Shown here: positions 13,099 to 25,104 of the stretch, piece after piece
Layout of the letters: each line of letters begins with the position of its first letter
Numbering within the stretch: position 1 is the stretch's first letter
Source of the DNA: Owenia fusiformis
Taxonomy: Eukaryota; Annelida; Polychaeta; Sabellida; Oweniidae
DNA length: 64,000 nt
Direction of reading: 5' to 3'
NCBI GenBank assembly: GCA_903813345.2
Contig: CAIIXF020000346.1
Span: 126,001 to 190,000, forward strand
The notes under the pieces: model-generated
The model's database searches: none
What the model was told of the DNA's origin: nothing
What the model saw: only the letters and a program-made list of their open reading frames with translations
Program-made: the position numbers and the translations under genes

Positions 13099-13520
13099 AA
13101 CTCCTACAATTTCATACCATTGTCAATCACCCATGTCACCAGCCTTCAGCTGTGTAGAGTTTCTCAGACCTGGATTACCAGCACCACATGGATCCCAGAG
13201 GCATGGGGTGTCTTCAACCAGCCTATTCGTACAAACAATGACATTAAGGGCTGACACAGACACATGAACGGGAAAGCAGGGCGTTCCAATCTCCCCATGT
13301 ACATGATGATCCCCTTTACTGCACAGGGAAAGTAAGATTCTCAGTATCAACCGACGAAGGATGGAAAGCTTCGTCGCTACCAACAAAAAAAGTCTAAAAG
13401 GCCAGACAGGGGAAGATCATTAAGTATTGGGAGCAGTATGAAGCAGAGACCATCACCACTTCAAAGCCGCTGAAGAAGATTAGCAAAATTGTGAAAGTTG
13501 AAAAATGGACTGTTATAAGT
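13099..13520 (+). pseudogene. MULE-type transposase, C-terminal remnant, copy 1
   Basis: In the frame starting with TGG at 13171 the translation reads WITSTTWIPEAWGVFNQPI followed by RTNNDIKG*HRHMNGKAGR and SNLPMYMMIPF. This matches the C-terminal part of MULE-domain transposases in invertebrates (W.vF...vRTNNdvEGWH..lN..ag...lpfYlli..l). The tryptophan of the GWH motif is a TGA stop. Further on, GKLRRYQQKKSKR and, one frame over, KYWEQYEAETITTSKPLKKI match the usual tail. Multiple stops and a frameshift show it is not functional. The upstream DDE domain was not found. Confidence 0.7.
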
Positions 13521-14190
13521 GTTATTAGGACATTATTTCTGATGCAGTATGATATTTTGTATATATGTTAACATGTTGTCATTATTGTAACTACACTGTA
13601 TTTTTGTAGAAATAAATTCATAGTGTAATATCAATTAAATATTTTCTTTTGTCTTTTACATTATCTAATATGAAAGCTTTGTAACAAGCAACATACATTT
13701 TAAACATGGACTAAAATAGGTTTTGATAATAATATTGTTTTAAACACAAATATAAGCATATTGGAATTAAAGCAACAGCTCAACATTATCTTTATGACAG
13801 CAACCTAATTAAATGCTTATTAGGCCATTCAAAATTTCATAATTAGGTTAGTGAAAGTCAGGCTAAATTGAATTTGTTTGAGAAAACAAAATTCCCTCTA
13901 CTTTTGTGTGCTAAGATATCTATAAAATTTTATATAAAATATAAAAATATAATGTATTAAAAAGTGATTTTAGCATTTCGAAAAACAAAATGTAAATATA
14001 ATGAAAGATTACAATGTTTAGAAGATTGACTTTGACTCATTAGAAATATACACAAACATAAATATTTAACATTACAATTCTATTATACGATTGTATTAAA
14101 TTCAATTAAAATATAATTAATATCTATCATATTGATTGCTTTATATGATAAAAATATCCTTCAATATAACTTGAATATATTATAATTATT
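13520..14190. other. AT-rich spacer in duplication unit 1
   Basis: Strongly AT-rich sequence with poly-A-signal-like AATAAA words. No gene was recognised. It is repeated in unit 2 at about 17065-17735. Confidence 0.5.
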
Positions 14191-14194
14191 ATTA

Positions 14195-14465
14195 TGAGCT
14201 TTGGTCGGCTGTCTGTGGCCTATGGCCATTGCACTATGAACCTTTGCGTGCTTCAACATTTGTGTGAAATCTAGGCAGAACACTTTGCTTCCCTGTCTCC
14301 ATCTATCCTCTTTCGTCCTCCCTCTTCGATGCTCTGAGCTAGAGGCGTCTACCCTCTTTTATATCTAGGTTGAGTTGACTAGGGTCGGAGTTAACTAGCC
14401 CGAGTTGACAATGGTCCAAGTAGTCTAGGGTCTGAGTTGTCCAGATACCCTTTCTTACATACACG
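14195..14465. repeat. GC-richer block ending in ~20-bp degenerate repeats, copy 1
   Basis: This block (also at 17737-18005) is richer in GC than its flanks. It ends in repeated words of the type GTTGACTAGGGTC and GAGTTGACAATGGTCC. It could be an end of a mobile element; no target duplication or terminal repeat was established. Confidence 0.45.
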
Positions 14466-15335
14466 GAAAGGGGTTACTACACAATGATGTAAAACTGAAA
14501 ATTATGAGGCGTGTGAGGACACATCTAGAGTATTAATAGAATTTAGAATTGCAACAGCTCACAACAAGTCTTACAAGTAACATAATCAAAATGAAGTGAG
14601 GAATGTTACTGGACAGTCTAGCATCCAGAGTGATATTTATTTTACTTTCTTGGATCATTCTAGGAATTTCCGAAAAAGCTACACCAAAAAATCAGGTGCT
14701 TAGAAACATTTACACACCTTATGCTTTTGTTCTTAAAACGAAACACGTGTAATGTTCATGAAATCTTAACAGTATATTTGTTTTGTAATGCATTTTATTC
14801 AACTGCTTATAAAACCATATAATCAAATATAAAATAACAATACAGTACATGTTTAATGGTGTAAATAAAGTTCCTTTCTATAATAGGAATATGATAATTT
14901 ATCCCAATCACAAGTTCTGTCTGCACAAAGCGTATAAAAACAAGAATGAAACTGTTTCAAAGACAGTTTTGTCTTCCAATTTGACATCATGTTACTGACC
15001 CTGATGTCATTGGAGACACTTCCTCTCACATTTTATCTACAGATGGATAACTGTGGTACTCATGAAGTAATTGAATGTAAGTATATATGTAAGTCCTAAA
15101 AGTACAAGTATTCAGTATTGGTAGTCCAAAGTGAGGTAGATTTATAATTAATGATGATTTTTCTAATTATTTATCTCATAATTGATGGTCATCATATTAA
15201 TTCAAACGATAATATTAAAGTATAACATACCAAGGGATAAATTCATTATAAGTAAGCGCAATATTTTGTTTGGAAAAGCCACAGAGCAAACTCCAAAATT
15301 CAAGAAGAGAGAGCTGAGAGCAAGATAAAAGATGG

Positions 15336-18300
15336 AACAAATCAGATGTACCCACAAGCAGTGAATCAACTGTACCACGGGGTTTAAATAAACCTGCTAA
15401 GGTAACCATTTCCTTAAAAAAATATTTAATGCAAATTAATCAGCGTACTGTTTCATGTTAATTTTTGATATTAATTTTTGATATTATATTATCAAAATTA
15501 GCCACGCATTTCCTTTTAAAATAACTCAAGGATGGTTTATGTTTTTTAAATGTAAGTTATTTTGGTTAATAAAATGGCCTAATATGTAAAACACTGTTTC
15601 GAAGAAATAACTAAAGAATAATTCAACTCTTGATTTACTGATGAAAAGCAGTCCCCATGGTAGATGTGATGTCAATTGAAATTCCATGTTACGAAATATA
15701 GTACATTCAAGACTATTATAAATACAGGGTGGGGCAATAAAAATGGATTTTTTTTATTTATCCAACTTCCTTTATTATTGCAGGTCAATCCACAAAAATC
15801 CAGGTAATGATTAAATGATTATTTGTGAAATGTTAAACATGTTAAAGATAAAAATATGAATGTATAATAATTTTTAGCTTGTCAATTTTAGGTTCAATGA
15901 TCAAATTAATGCCAAGTACTATTTCATCAATGCAAAGACTGGGGAGAAGAGGTGGGAATTTAAGGGAGTTCAACTAATTCAGAAGACAGTAGCAACTCAG
16001 ACTAATGAGGCTGGGAAGGATGGGATATGTACAATATGCTGATGGACATTGTGAATTTTAGTGTATGCTTAATAAGCCAGAAATATTATTATATATGAAA
16101 ATGGGACATTTACTTGTTTAATTAAGATGGAAGCACCATTTAAAGAGTATTTCATATTTTCAAGATGTAATTTTATATTTGTATTTGAATTTCCCACCAT
16201 TTCACATTATAATTTGTTTATCGATCATGTGACAAATAACCCTGCCACTATTGCAGCATTTTGCCACTTCAACATTGACAATGGGATATTTGACCAGGCA
16301 ACACCTACAGTAAGATTTTCTTGTATTTTATATCATAAACCCTCAATAAGGTTCCTCAACCACCAACAACCATAATTAATTGATGAAGATGTTATTATCT
16401 CCATTTCAAAGTAAAGATATGTTATTTTATTGTATTTTGAGTGTTTGAACTCACAAGAGAGATTTTGTATTTCATGCCCAAATTGTAACAACTATGTATT
16501 TTGAACATTCAATTTGTGCTTATCATTAGGTAACTAGTATTTCCTTCAAAACTCTTAATCTATAATTTAGAAACATAAAAACAATGTATTCAATGTCTCT
16601 GATAGACTATTATTTTTGAAACCTAAATTTGTATTCAGGAACTCCTACAATTTCATACCATTGTCAATCACCCATGTCACCAGCCTTCAGCTGTGTAGAG
16701 TTTCTCAGACCTGGATTACCAGCACCACATGGATCCCAGAGGCATGGGGTGTCTTCAACCAGCCTATTCGTACAAACAATGACATTAAGGGCTGACACAG
16801 ACACATGAACGGGAAAGCAGGGCGTTACAATCTCCCCATGTACATGATGATCCCCTTTACTGCACAGGGAAAGTAAGATTCTCAGTATCAACCGATGAAG
16901 GATGGAAAGCTTCGTGGCTACCAACAAAAAAAGTCTAAAAGGCCAGACAGGGGAAGATCATTAAGTATTGGGAGCAGTATGAAGCAGAGACCATCACCAC
17001 TTCAAAGCTGCTGAAGAAGATAAGCAAAATTGTGAAAGTTGAAAAATGGACTGTTATAAGTGTTATTAGGACATTATTTCTGATGCAGTATGATATTTTG
17101 TATATATGTAAACATGTTGTTATTATTGTAACTACACTGTATTTTTGTAGAAATAAATTCATAGTGTAATATCAATTAAATATTTTCTTTTGTCTTTTAC
17201 ATTATCTAATATGAAAGCTTTGTAACAAGCAACATACATTTTAAACATGGACTAAAATAGGTTTTGATAATAATATTGTTTAAAACACAAATATAAGCAT
17301 ATTGGAATTAAAGCAACAGCTCAACATTATCTTTATGACAGCAACCTAATTAAATGCTTATTAGGCCATTCAAAATTTCATAATTAGGTTAGTGAAAGTC
17401 AGGCTAAATTGAATTTGTTTGAGAAAACAAAATTCCCTCTACTTTTGTGTGCTAAGATATCTATAAAATTTTATATAAAATATAAAAATATAATGTATTA
17501 AAAAGTGATTTTAGCATTTCGAAAAACAAAATGTAAATATAATGTAAGATTACAATGTTTAGAAGATTGACTTTGACTCATTAGAAATATACACAAACAT
17601 AAATATTTAACATTACAATTCTATTATACAATTGTATTAAATTCAATTAAAATATAATTAATATCTATCATATTGATTGCTTTAGATAATAAAAATATAC
17701 TTCAATATAACTTGATATATTATAATTATTATTATGAGCTTTGGTCGGCTGTCTGTGGCCTATGGCCATCGCACTATGAACCTTTGCGTGCTTCAACATT
17801 TGTGTGCAATCTAGGCAGAACACTTTGCTTCCCTGTCTCCGTCTATCCTCTTTCGTCCTCTTTCGTCCTCCCTCTTCGATGCTCTGAGCTAGAGGCGTCT
17901 ACCCTCTTTTATATCTAGGTTGAGTTGACTAGGGTCTGAGTTAAGTAGCCCGAGTTGACAATGGTCCAAGTAGTCTAGGGTCTGAGTTGTCCAGATACCC
18001 TTTCTTACATACAAGGAAAGGGGTTACTACACAATGATGTAAAACTGAAAATTATGAGGCGTGTGAGGACACATCTGGAGTACTAATAGAATTTGGGATT
18101 GCAACAGCTCACAACAAGTCTTACGAGTAACAGAATCAAAATGAAGTGAGGAATGTTACTGGACAGTCTAGCATCCAGAGTGATATTTATTTTACTTTCT
18201 TGGAATCATTCTAGGAATTTCCGAGAAAGCTACACCAAAAAATTCAGGTGCTTAGAAACATTTACACACCTTATGCTTTTGTTCTTAAAACGAAACACAT

Positions 18301-18784
18301 GTAATGTTCATGAAATCGTATCAGTATATTTGTTTTGTAATAGGTTTTGTAACTGCTTATAAAACCATATAATCAAATATAAAATAACAATACAGTACAT
18401 GTTTTATGGTGTAAATAAAGTTCCTTTCTATAATATGAACATGATAATATATCCCACTCACAGGTTCTGTCTGCACATGGCGTATAAAAACGAGCACAAA
18501 ACTGTTTCCAAGACAGTATTGTCTTCCGATTTGACATCATGTTACTGACTCTGATGTCATTGGAGACACTTCCTCTCACATTTTATCTACAGATGGATAA
18601 CTGTGGTACCCATGATTTTTCTCATTATTTATCTCATAATTGATGGTCATCATATCAACTCAAAGGATAATATTAAAGTATAACATACCAAGGGATACAC
18701 TCATTATAAGTAAGCTTAATATTTTGTTTGGAAAAGCCACAGAGCAAACTCCAAAATTCAAGAAGTGAGAGCTGAGAGCAAGAT
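15336..18784. repeat. Large tandem duplication, unit 2 (~3.45 kb)
   Basis: Second copy of the 11072-15335 segment, lacking about 710 bp just after TTCAATGATCAAAT and a shorter piece near its 3' end. It ends at GAGCTGAGAGCAAGAT, as unit 1 does. One microsatellite-like difference (an extra TTTCGTCCTC near 17858) shows ordinary slippage since duplication. Confidence 0.9.
16640..17061 (+). pseudogene. MULE-type transposase, C-terminal remnant, copy 2
   Basis: Duplicate of the 13099-13520 fragment. The W.vF..piRTNND motif starts at 16712 and carries the same TGA in place of the GWH tryptophan, so the stop predates the duplication. The tail reads KYWEQYEAETITTSKLLKKI in the shifted frame, slightly closer to the usual TSKLL form than copy 1. 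Confidence 0.7.
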
Positions 18785-20390
18785 GGAGACCATTAATTAT
18801 CACAAGTTTGCTGATTTGCTGGGACAGAATTCCAATAAACCAACCATTGCATTATTGCCCATCCTTGCTCTATCTTACATTGACCCTTAAATCTAGCGTA
18901 TCAAGGGTTCAGTTTGTGAAATATCTGTATTTATTAAAGCACTGCCTCTGTCAGAAATGCCAGAAAGATGCCAAAAATCCAAAAATAAATCATGATCATC
19001 TCCAGAATCAAAGTACATATTCATGAAATCTTTTTATTTAATTCTGAGTGAAGGTTTAGACGTGACATCCAGATCTGTTGATGCAAAATGATAGTGCTAC
19101 TTGCATTCATGGGGTTAGGAATTTGAGTAAGTTTACATATTTTGAATGTTTTCAGGAGAGTATCTGTTCCTTATGACAACCCACTGAGACTTGTTGGATT
19201 AACCATCTCTCAAGTGAGTAATACATGTATGCTAACCTTACAATACAGATCACATCATATTCACTAAACAAACTTGTATCCGCCAAAATGTATACAGAGG
19301 TTAATGAGTTCAAGATCGGGGCTAATTACAATACATTTACATGTTCATAATATTAAGAATATAGGAATAAATATATATAAAAAAAACCAAAAAAATCAGG
19401 AGCTTTCATTGCTTTTGAGTACAAGCTTGCAGTGTACAGCTCTATTGACAAAATGAAGGTCACATTATATTCAAAATGATGGTTTGATGCCAGAGGCACA
19501 CATGAATTGAGCATGCTGATCCTGTCATTTTGAGGAAGTTGGGGGAGAAGAATATAATTTCCTATGTGCCTCCTGCGACCAGATCAACTCATGGTTGGTC
19601 CACTCACTCAAGGACAGTAGAAATGGCGTTTAGCACCAAACAGTAATTTAAGGTAAAACAACATAACTACGTGTGCTTATTGGTGAAGGTAATCAATCAA
19701 CATAATTTTGGCTCAAAGCCAAAAGACATAAATTTGGTAAAAAGCTGAGTAATTCCTTAAACTGAGGGAACTGGAATGTGGGTCAGAGGTTGCATCTAAA
19801 ACTAGTTATACTAGTACTCATTAAAGACAAAATGGCACAGGGTGAACAATAACATACCTCAAACATTGCAGTGTGGATTTTTTTGATGACCCAGAAAACA
19901 AAATGCTTGTTGACACATGCAAAATTGACGATATAGGTCAACACTCAAAAAAAGATTCAGGTGCCCTGCTTTGAATTTATCTGCCAACTTCTTTTAATCA
20001 TCAACTTCCATTAACTGTAATAAAAAGGATTTTAAATTCATATGATATCAAAATATGAATGAACTCAATTATCGACAAAAATATACATGAAATAAAATAA
20101 AATTGAAATATTGTTTGCCCGTTAAAAGTCCACATCTTACGATAAAAAATATTTTACAAATTCATCATTCAGATGAAAGGTTATAAGTGTCTACCCGCTA
20201 AAATGTCTCAGAAACTTGACGACAAAATTACTAGAAATTACATAAGCGCGAGTTTACACAAGAACAAAGAATAATTTAGTCTTTGTTCTCATTGATTCAG
20301 AAGAATGAAAGTGTGTAGACAACATTACGCAAGATCATATCTTTATAATCTTCAAATAAATTATTCTTGATCAAAGTTGTTGGTACCTGT
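18785..20390. other. No firm feature; one exon-like island
   Basis: One island near 19513-19645 is open for about 44 codons (EHADPVILRKLGEKNIIS..YVPPATRSTHGW). It may be a fragment of a repeat-encoded protein, but no family was recognised. The remainder is AT-rich and unremarkable. Confidence 0.35.
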
Positions 20391-20529
20391 ATGCAAAGTG
20401 ACTATTTTAGAACAAGTAACATAACTGACAAGTGACATAACTGGCATATTAGATTTGTAATTGTTAAGAGTATGAAACACTGAAGAGTGCTGAATTCATT
20501 CTTAGTTTGGCTGCCCAAGCACACAAAGC

Positions 20530-20593
20530 ATGGACTTCCCTACGTAACTTGAGAAAATAAAAACGATGGATGTTTTATTTTGCTAATACTTAG
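20530..20593 (+). pseudogene. Start exon E1 of array gene, copy 1 (broken)
   Basis: Aligned base for base with the intact copies at 23682 and 25041 it keeps the same length (64 nt), the ATG and the GTAAGT donor. Two codons are now TAA (reads MDFPT*LEKIKTMDVLFC*Y). The flanking ~850 bp is also shared with the other E1 copies, so this is a whole-block duplicate, not a chance match. Confidence 0.6.
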
Positions 20594-21330
20594 GTAAGTA
20601 AGTAATTTTAATGTAAAATGGTATGTACCACATATGCATCTTTCAAAGCATATGTTATGTTTCATACATTCTACTTACATCAAAAAATGTTGAACTTATT
20701 GAACTTCTATATTTATTGTTAGCGCAGCCGTCAAAGTCAATGTCTGATACGATATAATTAAATCTATTTGTGTGTGGTGCTATTAATCAAATTTGTATTA
20801 TTCCCACACTGCACACCACTTATTAATTTAACTGCTCTCTATAAAGACTTGTAGGTGTTGTGTTGTAAATGACTCGTGTATACTTTTTTACTAATTCTAT
20901 ATTACTGGGGCGTTGGTATCTTTGAGTTGGGTGGGGGTACAAAATCTAGCATGGTCAACATAAAAAAATGAATGAATCAACATTTCAAATAAATGTACAT
21001 TTAAAATGCATTTTCTTTTCTTTTATCTTACTGTTCTTTTGATGTGGTATAAGGGGAGGGGGGTTGCCATGCTGATGTCGCGAGATTGAGAGTAAGTGTA
21101 AAATCTATACAATTTCATTGGTTGGCTTGCGCGTATGAACTAATAATAAACACACATGCTGTCCTATAGTCAATTGCGGCGCCATTTCACTTAAGTGTGT
21201 ACATATTTGATGAAAACTAAAATTCAACAAACTAATCTCTTTTTTTGTTTGTTTGCAGACACATATTGTATTTTTCCTGTGTCTATGTAAATGCAACTCC
21301 ATCCACTTATATGTTATTTTTATATTTCAG

Positions 21331-21449
21331 AAATCATGTCGAGGCTGACCCTCATCATCAGGGAGCCTGTATCTGGCAATTGGGAAGCAGTGCGTGCCGC
21401 TTGTATAAGTCTGTACAAGTCCACGGCTCAAGACATTTTGATGCGAATG
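21331..21449 (+). CDS. Array exon A1
   Basis: 119-nt exon between a polypyrimidine-TTTCAG acceptor and a GTATGT donor. With the single G carried over from E1 the frame is E-IMSRLTLIIREPVSGNW and then EAVRAACISLYKSTAQDILM. It is open throughout and ends on a codon boundary. No known domain was recognised. The hydrophobic spacing suggests helices. It is the first of five open copies at ~380-bp spacing. Confidence 0.55.
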
Positions 21450-21711
21450 GTATGTGTACATATACATATATATACTGTATTTCTTGTGCGTGTACTTCAT
21501 TATTATGTATGTAAATATTCTTATATACTTATAATTGAATCTTGATGTAATGGAATGATATATTAGTCAGTGCAATGATAAATCTTATTTGTTCATGACA
21601 ATGCCATTGCTGCTAATTTTATGTATAGCATGGTAATTGAATGTTGAATTTATACACATCGTCTGTGTAAATGCAACTCCATCCACTTATATGTTATTTG
21701 TAATATTTCAG

Positions 21712-21830
21712 AAATCATGTCGAAGCTGACCCTCATCATCAGGGAGCCTGCATCTGGCAATTGGGAAGCAGTGCGTGCCACTCGTATCAGTCTGTACAAG
21801 TCAACGGCTCAAGACATTTTGATGCGAATG
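21712..21830 (+). CDS. Array exon A2
   Basis: Same length, acceptor and donor as A1. It reads IMSKLTLIIREPASGNW, then EAVRATRISLYKSTAQDILM. It differs from A1 at six bases by eye, four of them changing the residue. Its downstream intron is of the second subtype (ACATATATATATATAT after the donor), shared with A4. Confidence 0.55.
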
Positions 21831-22090
21831 GTATGTATACATATATATATATATACTGTATTTCTTGTGTGTGTACTTCATTATTATGTATGTACATATT
21901 CTTATATATTTATAATTGAATCTTGATGTAATGGAATGATATATTAGTCAGTGCAATGATAAATCTAATTTGTTCATGACAATGCCATTGCTGGTAATTT
22001 CATGTGTAGCATGGTAATTGAATGTTGAGTTTATACACATCGTCTATGTAAATGCAACTCCATCCATTTATGTTATTTGTAATATTTCAG

Positions 22091-22209
22091 AAATCATGTC
22101 GAGGCTGACCCTCATCATCAGGGAGCCTGCATCTGGCAATTGGGAAGCAGTGCGTGCCGCTCGTATAAGTCTGTACAAGTCCACGGCTCAAGACATTTTG
22201 ATGCGAATG
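22091..22209 (+). CDS. Array exon A3
   Basis: Open 119-nt exon with the same splice sites. It reads IMSRLTLIIREPASGNW, then EAVRAARISLYKSTAQDILM. Its intron subtype matches A1 and A5, consistent with a ~760-bp two-exon higher-order unit. Confidence 0.55.
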
Positions 22210-22471
22210 GTATGTATACATATACATATATATACTGTATTTCTTGTGCGTGTACTTCATTATTATGTATGTAAATATTCTTATATACTTATAATTTAAT
22301 CTTGATGTAATGGAATGATATATTAGTCAGTGCAATGATAAATCTTATTTGTTCATGACAATGCCATTGCTGCTAATTTTATGTATAGCATGGTAATTGA
22401 ATGTTGAACTTATACACATCGTCTGTGTAAATGCAACTCCATCCACTTATATGTTATTTGTAATATTTCAG

Positions 22472-22590
22472 AAATCATGTCGAGGCTGACCCTCATCATC
22501 TGGGAGCCTCCATCTGGCAATTGGGAAGCAGTGCGTGCCACTCATATCAGTCTGTACAAGTCCAAGGCTCAAGACATTTTGATGCGAATG
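22472..22590 (+). CDS. Array exon A4
   Basis: Open copy with more replacements: LIIWEPPSGNW and RATHISLYKSKAQ. The donor has GTATGC instead of GTATGT. Intron subtype as A2. Confidence 0.55.
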
Positions 22591-22851
22591 GTATGCATAC
22601 ATATATATATATATACTGTATTTCTTGTCCGTGTACTTCATTATTATGTATGTACATATTCTTATATATTTATAATTGAATCTTGATGTAATGGAAGATA
22701 TATTAGTCAGTGCAATGATTAATCTAATTTGTTCATGACAATGCCATTGCTGGCAATTTTATGTGTAGCACGGTAATTGAATGTTGAATTTATACACATC
22801 ATCTATGTAAATGCAACTCCATCCATTTATATGTTATTTGTAATATTTCAG

Positions 22852-22970
22852 AAATCATGTCGAGGCTGACCCTCATCATCAGGGAGCCTGCATCTGGCAA
22901 TTGGGAAGCAGTGCGTGCCGCTCGTATAAGTCTGTACAAGTCCACGGCTCAAGACATTTTGATGCGAATG
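22852..22970 (+). CDS. Array exon A5
   Basis: Open copy with the same encoded residues as A3 and the same intron subtype. It is probably the product of the latest ~760-bp duplication. Confidence 0.55.
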
Positions 22971-23232
22971 GTATGTATACATATACATATATATACTGTA
23001 TTTCTTGTGCGTGTACTTCATTATTATGTATGTAAATATTCTTATATACTTATAATTGAATCTTGATGTAATGGAATGATATATTTGTCAGTGTAATGAT
23101 AAATCTTATTTGTTCATGACAATGCTATTGCTGCTAATTTTATGTATAGCATGGTAATTGAATGTTGAATTTATACAAATCGTCTGTGTAAATGCAACTC
23201 CATACACTTATATGTTATTTGTAATATTTCAG

Positions 23233-23349
23233 AAATCATGTCGAGGCTTACCCTCATTGTCAGAGCCCACATCTGCCAATTGGCAAGCCGTACGAGAGGC
23301 AAGAATCTCATTGTACTAGTCTGCGGCTCTAGGCCTTCTGATGCGCATG
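23233..23349 (+). pseudogene. Array exon A6 (broken)
   Basis: 117 nt instead of 119. Splice sites are kept, but two 1-nt deletions and an in-frame TAG (after ARISLY in the ancestral frame) break it. It differs from A1-A5 much more than those differ among themselves (ATTGTCAGAGCCCACATC region). It is duplicated as A7. Confidence 0.6.
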
Positions 23350-23681
23350 GTATGTATATACATATACATTCTGTATTTCTTGTGCATGTACTTCATTATT
23401 ATGTATGTACATATTCTTATATATTAATAATTGAATCTTGATGTAATGGAATGATATATTAGTCAGTGCAATGATAAATCTAATTTGTTCATGACAATGC
23501 CATTGCTGCTAATTTTATGTGTAGTATGGTAATTGAATGTTGAATTTATACGCATTAGAACAAGTTACAGAACTGACAAATGACATAACTGGCATATTAG
23601 ATTGGTAATTGTTAAGAGTATGTAACCACAGAGAGAGAGTGCTGAATTCATTTTTAGTTTTGATGCCCAACCGAACGGACA

Positions 23682-23745
23682 ATGGAACTCGATTCGTACT
23701 TAGAGAAGGTTAGAAAGTTGGATACTTTACTTTCCGATTACTTTG
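23682..23745 (+). CDS. Start exon E1 of array gene, copy 2
   Basis: ATG-initiated 64-nt exon reading MELDSYLEKVRKLDTLLSDY plus F and one base, then a GTAAGT donor. The single trailing G combines with the AA at the start of exon A to give a glutamate codon, so E1 and A are in phase. The peptide is amphipathic and charged, with no signal peptide. The next A exon downstream (A7) is broken, so this copy may not make a full product. Confidence 0.55.
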
Positions 23746-24591
23746 GTAAGTAATTTCATTTGAATATGGTATGTACCACACATGCATCTTTCGAACCATA
23801 TGTTATGTTTCATACATTCTACTTGTTTAAATTATTGAACTTCTATATTTATTGTTAGAGCAGCCGTCAAAAAGTCAATGTCTGATACGATATAATTAAA
23901 TCTATTTGTGTGTGGGGCTATTAATCAAATTTGTATTATTCCTACACTGCACACCAATTATTAATTTAACTGCTCTCTATAAAGACTTGTGGGTATTGTG
24001 TTGTAAATGACTCGTGTATATGTTTTTACTAATTCTATATTACTGGGGCGTTGGTATCTTTAAGTTGGGTGGGGGTACAAATTCTAGCATGGTCAACTTT
24101 AATGAAAAAGAATTAATTAACACTTCAATTAAATGTACATTTAAAATGCATTTTCTTTGCGTTTATCTAATTGTTCTTTTTATGTGGTAAAAGGGGAGGG
24201 GGGTTTCCATGCTGATGTCGCGAGATTGAGAGTAAGTGTAAAATATATACAATCTCATTATTTGGCTTGCGCGTATGAACTAATTAACACACGTGCTGTG
24301 CAATAGTCAATTGTGGCGCCATTTCACTTAAGTCTGTACATATTTGATGAAAACTAATGTTCAACAAACTAATCTTATATATTTATAATTGAATCTTGAT
24401 GTAATGGAATGATATATTAGTCAGTGCAATGATAAATCTAATTTGTTCATGACAATGCCGTTGCTGCTTATTTTATGTGTATGCTATTGCTGCTAATTTT
24501 ATGTATAGCATGGTAATTGAATGTTGAATTTATACAAATCGTCTGTGTAAATGCAACTCCATACACTTATATGTTATTTGTAATATTTCAG

Positions 24592-24708
24592 AAATCATGT
24601 CGAGGCTTACCCTCATTGTCAGAGCCCACATCTGCCAATTGGCAAGCCGTACGAGAGGCAAGAATCTCATTGTACTAGTCTGCGGCTCTAGGCCTTCTGA
24701 TGCGCATG
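24592..24708 (+). pseudogene. Array exon A7 (broken)
   Basis: Identical by eye to A6, with the same frameshifts and TAG, so it was broken before the 1359-bp duplication. Confidence 0.6.
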
Positions 24709-25040
24709 GTATGTATATACATATACATTCTGTATTTCTTGTGCATGTACTTCATTATTATGTATGTACATATTCTTATATATTAATAATTGAATCTTGA
24801 TGTAATGGAATGATATATTAGTCAGTGCAATGATAAATCTAATTTGTTCATGACAATGCCATTGCTGCTAATTTTATGTGTAGTATGGTAATTGAATGTT
24901 GAATTTATACGCATTAGAACAAATTTCAGAACTGACAAATGACATAACTGGCATATTAGATTGGTAATTGTTAAGAGTATGTAACCACAGAGAGAGAGTG
25001 CTGAATTCATTTTTAGTTTTGATGCCCAACCGAACGGACA

Positions 25041-25104
25041 ATGGAACTCGATTCGTACTTAGAGAAGGTTAGAAAGTTGGATACTTTACTTTCCGATTAC
25101 TTTG
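25041..25104 (+). CDS. Start exon E1 of array gene, copy 3
   Basis: Same 64 nt as copy 2, with an intact ATG and GTAAGT donor. The first intron to A8 is about 830 bp. Confidence 0.55.

Larger units (their letters stand above)
11072..15335. repeat. Large tandem duplication, unit 1 (~4.26 kb)
   Basis: Unit 1 starts near GAACAAATCAGATG and ends at GAGCTGAGAGCAAGAT near 15332. Unit 2 follows directly. The units align almost end to end with scattered substitutions. Unit 1 carries about 710 bp (about 11660-12370) that unit 2 lacks, plus a further short segment near 15060-15145. The 5' edge of unit 1 lies inside the KDZ-like frame, so the duplication captured its end. Confidence 0.9.
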
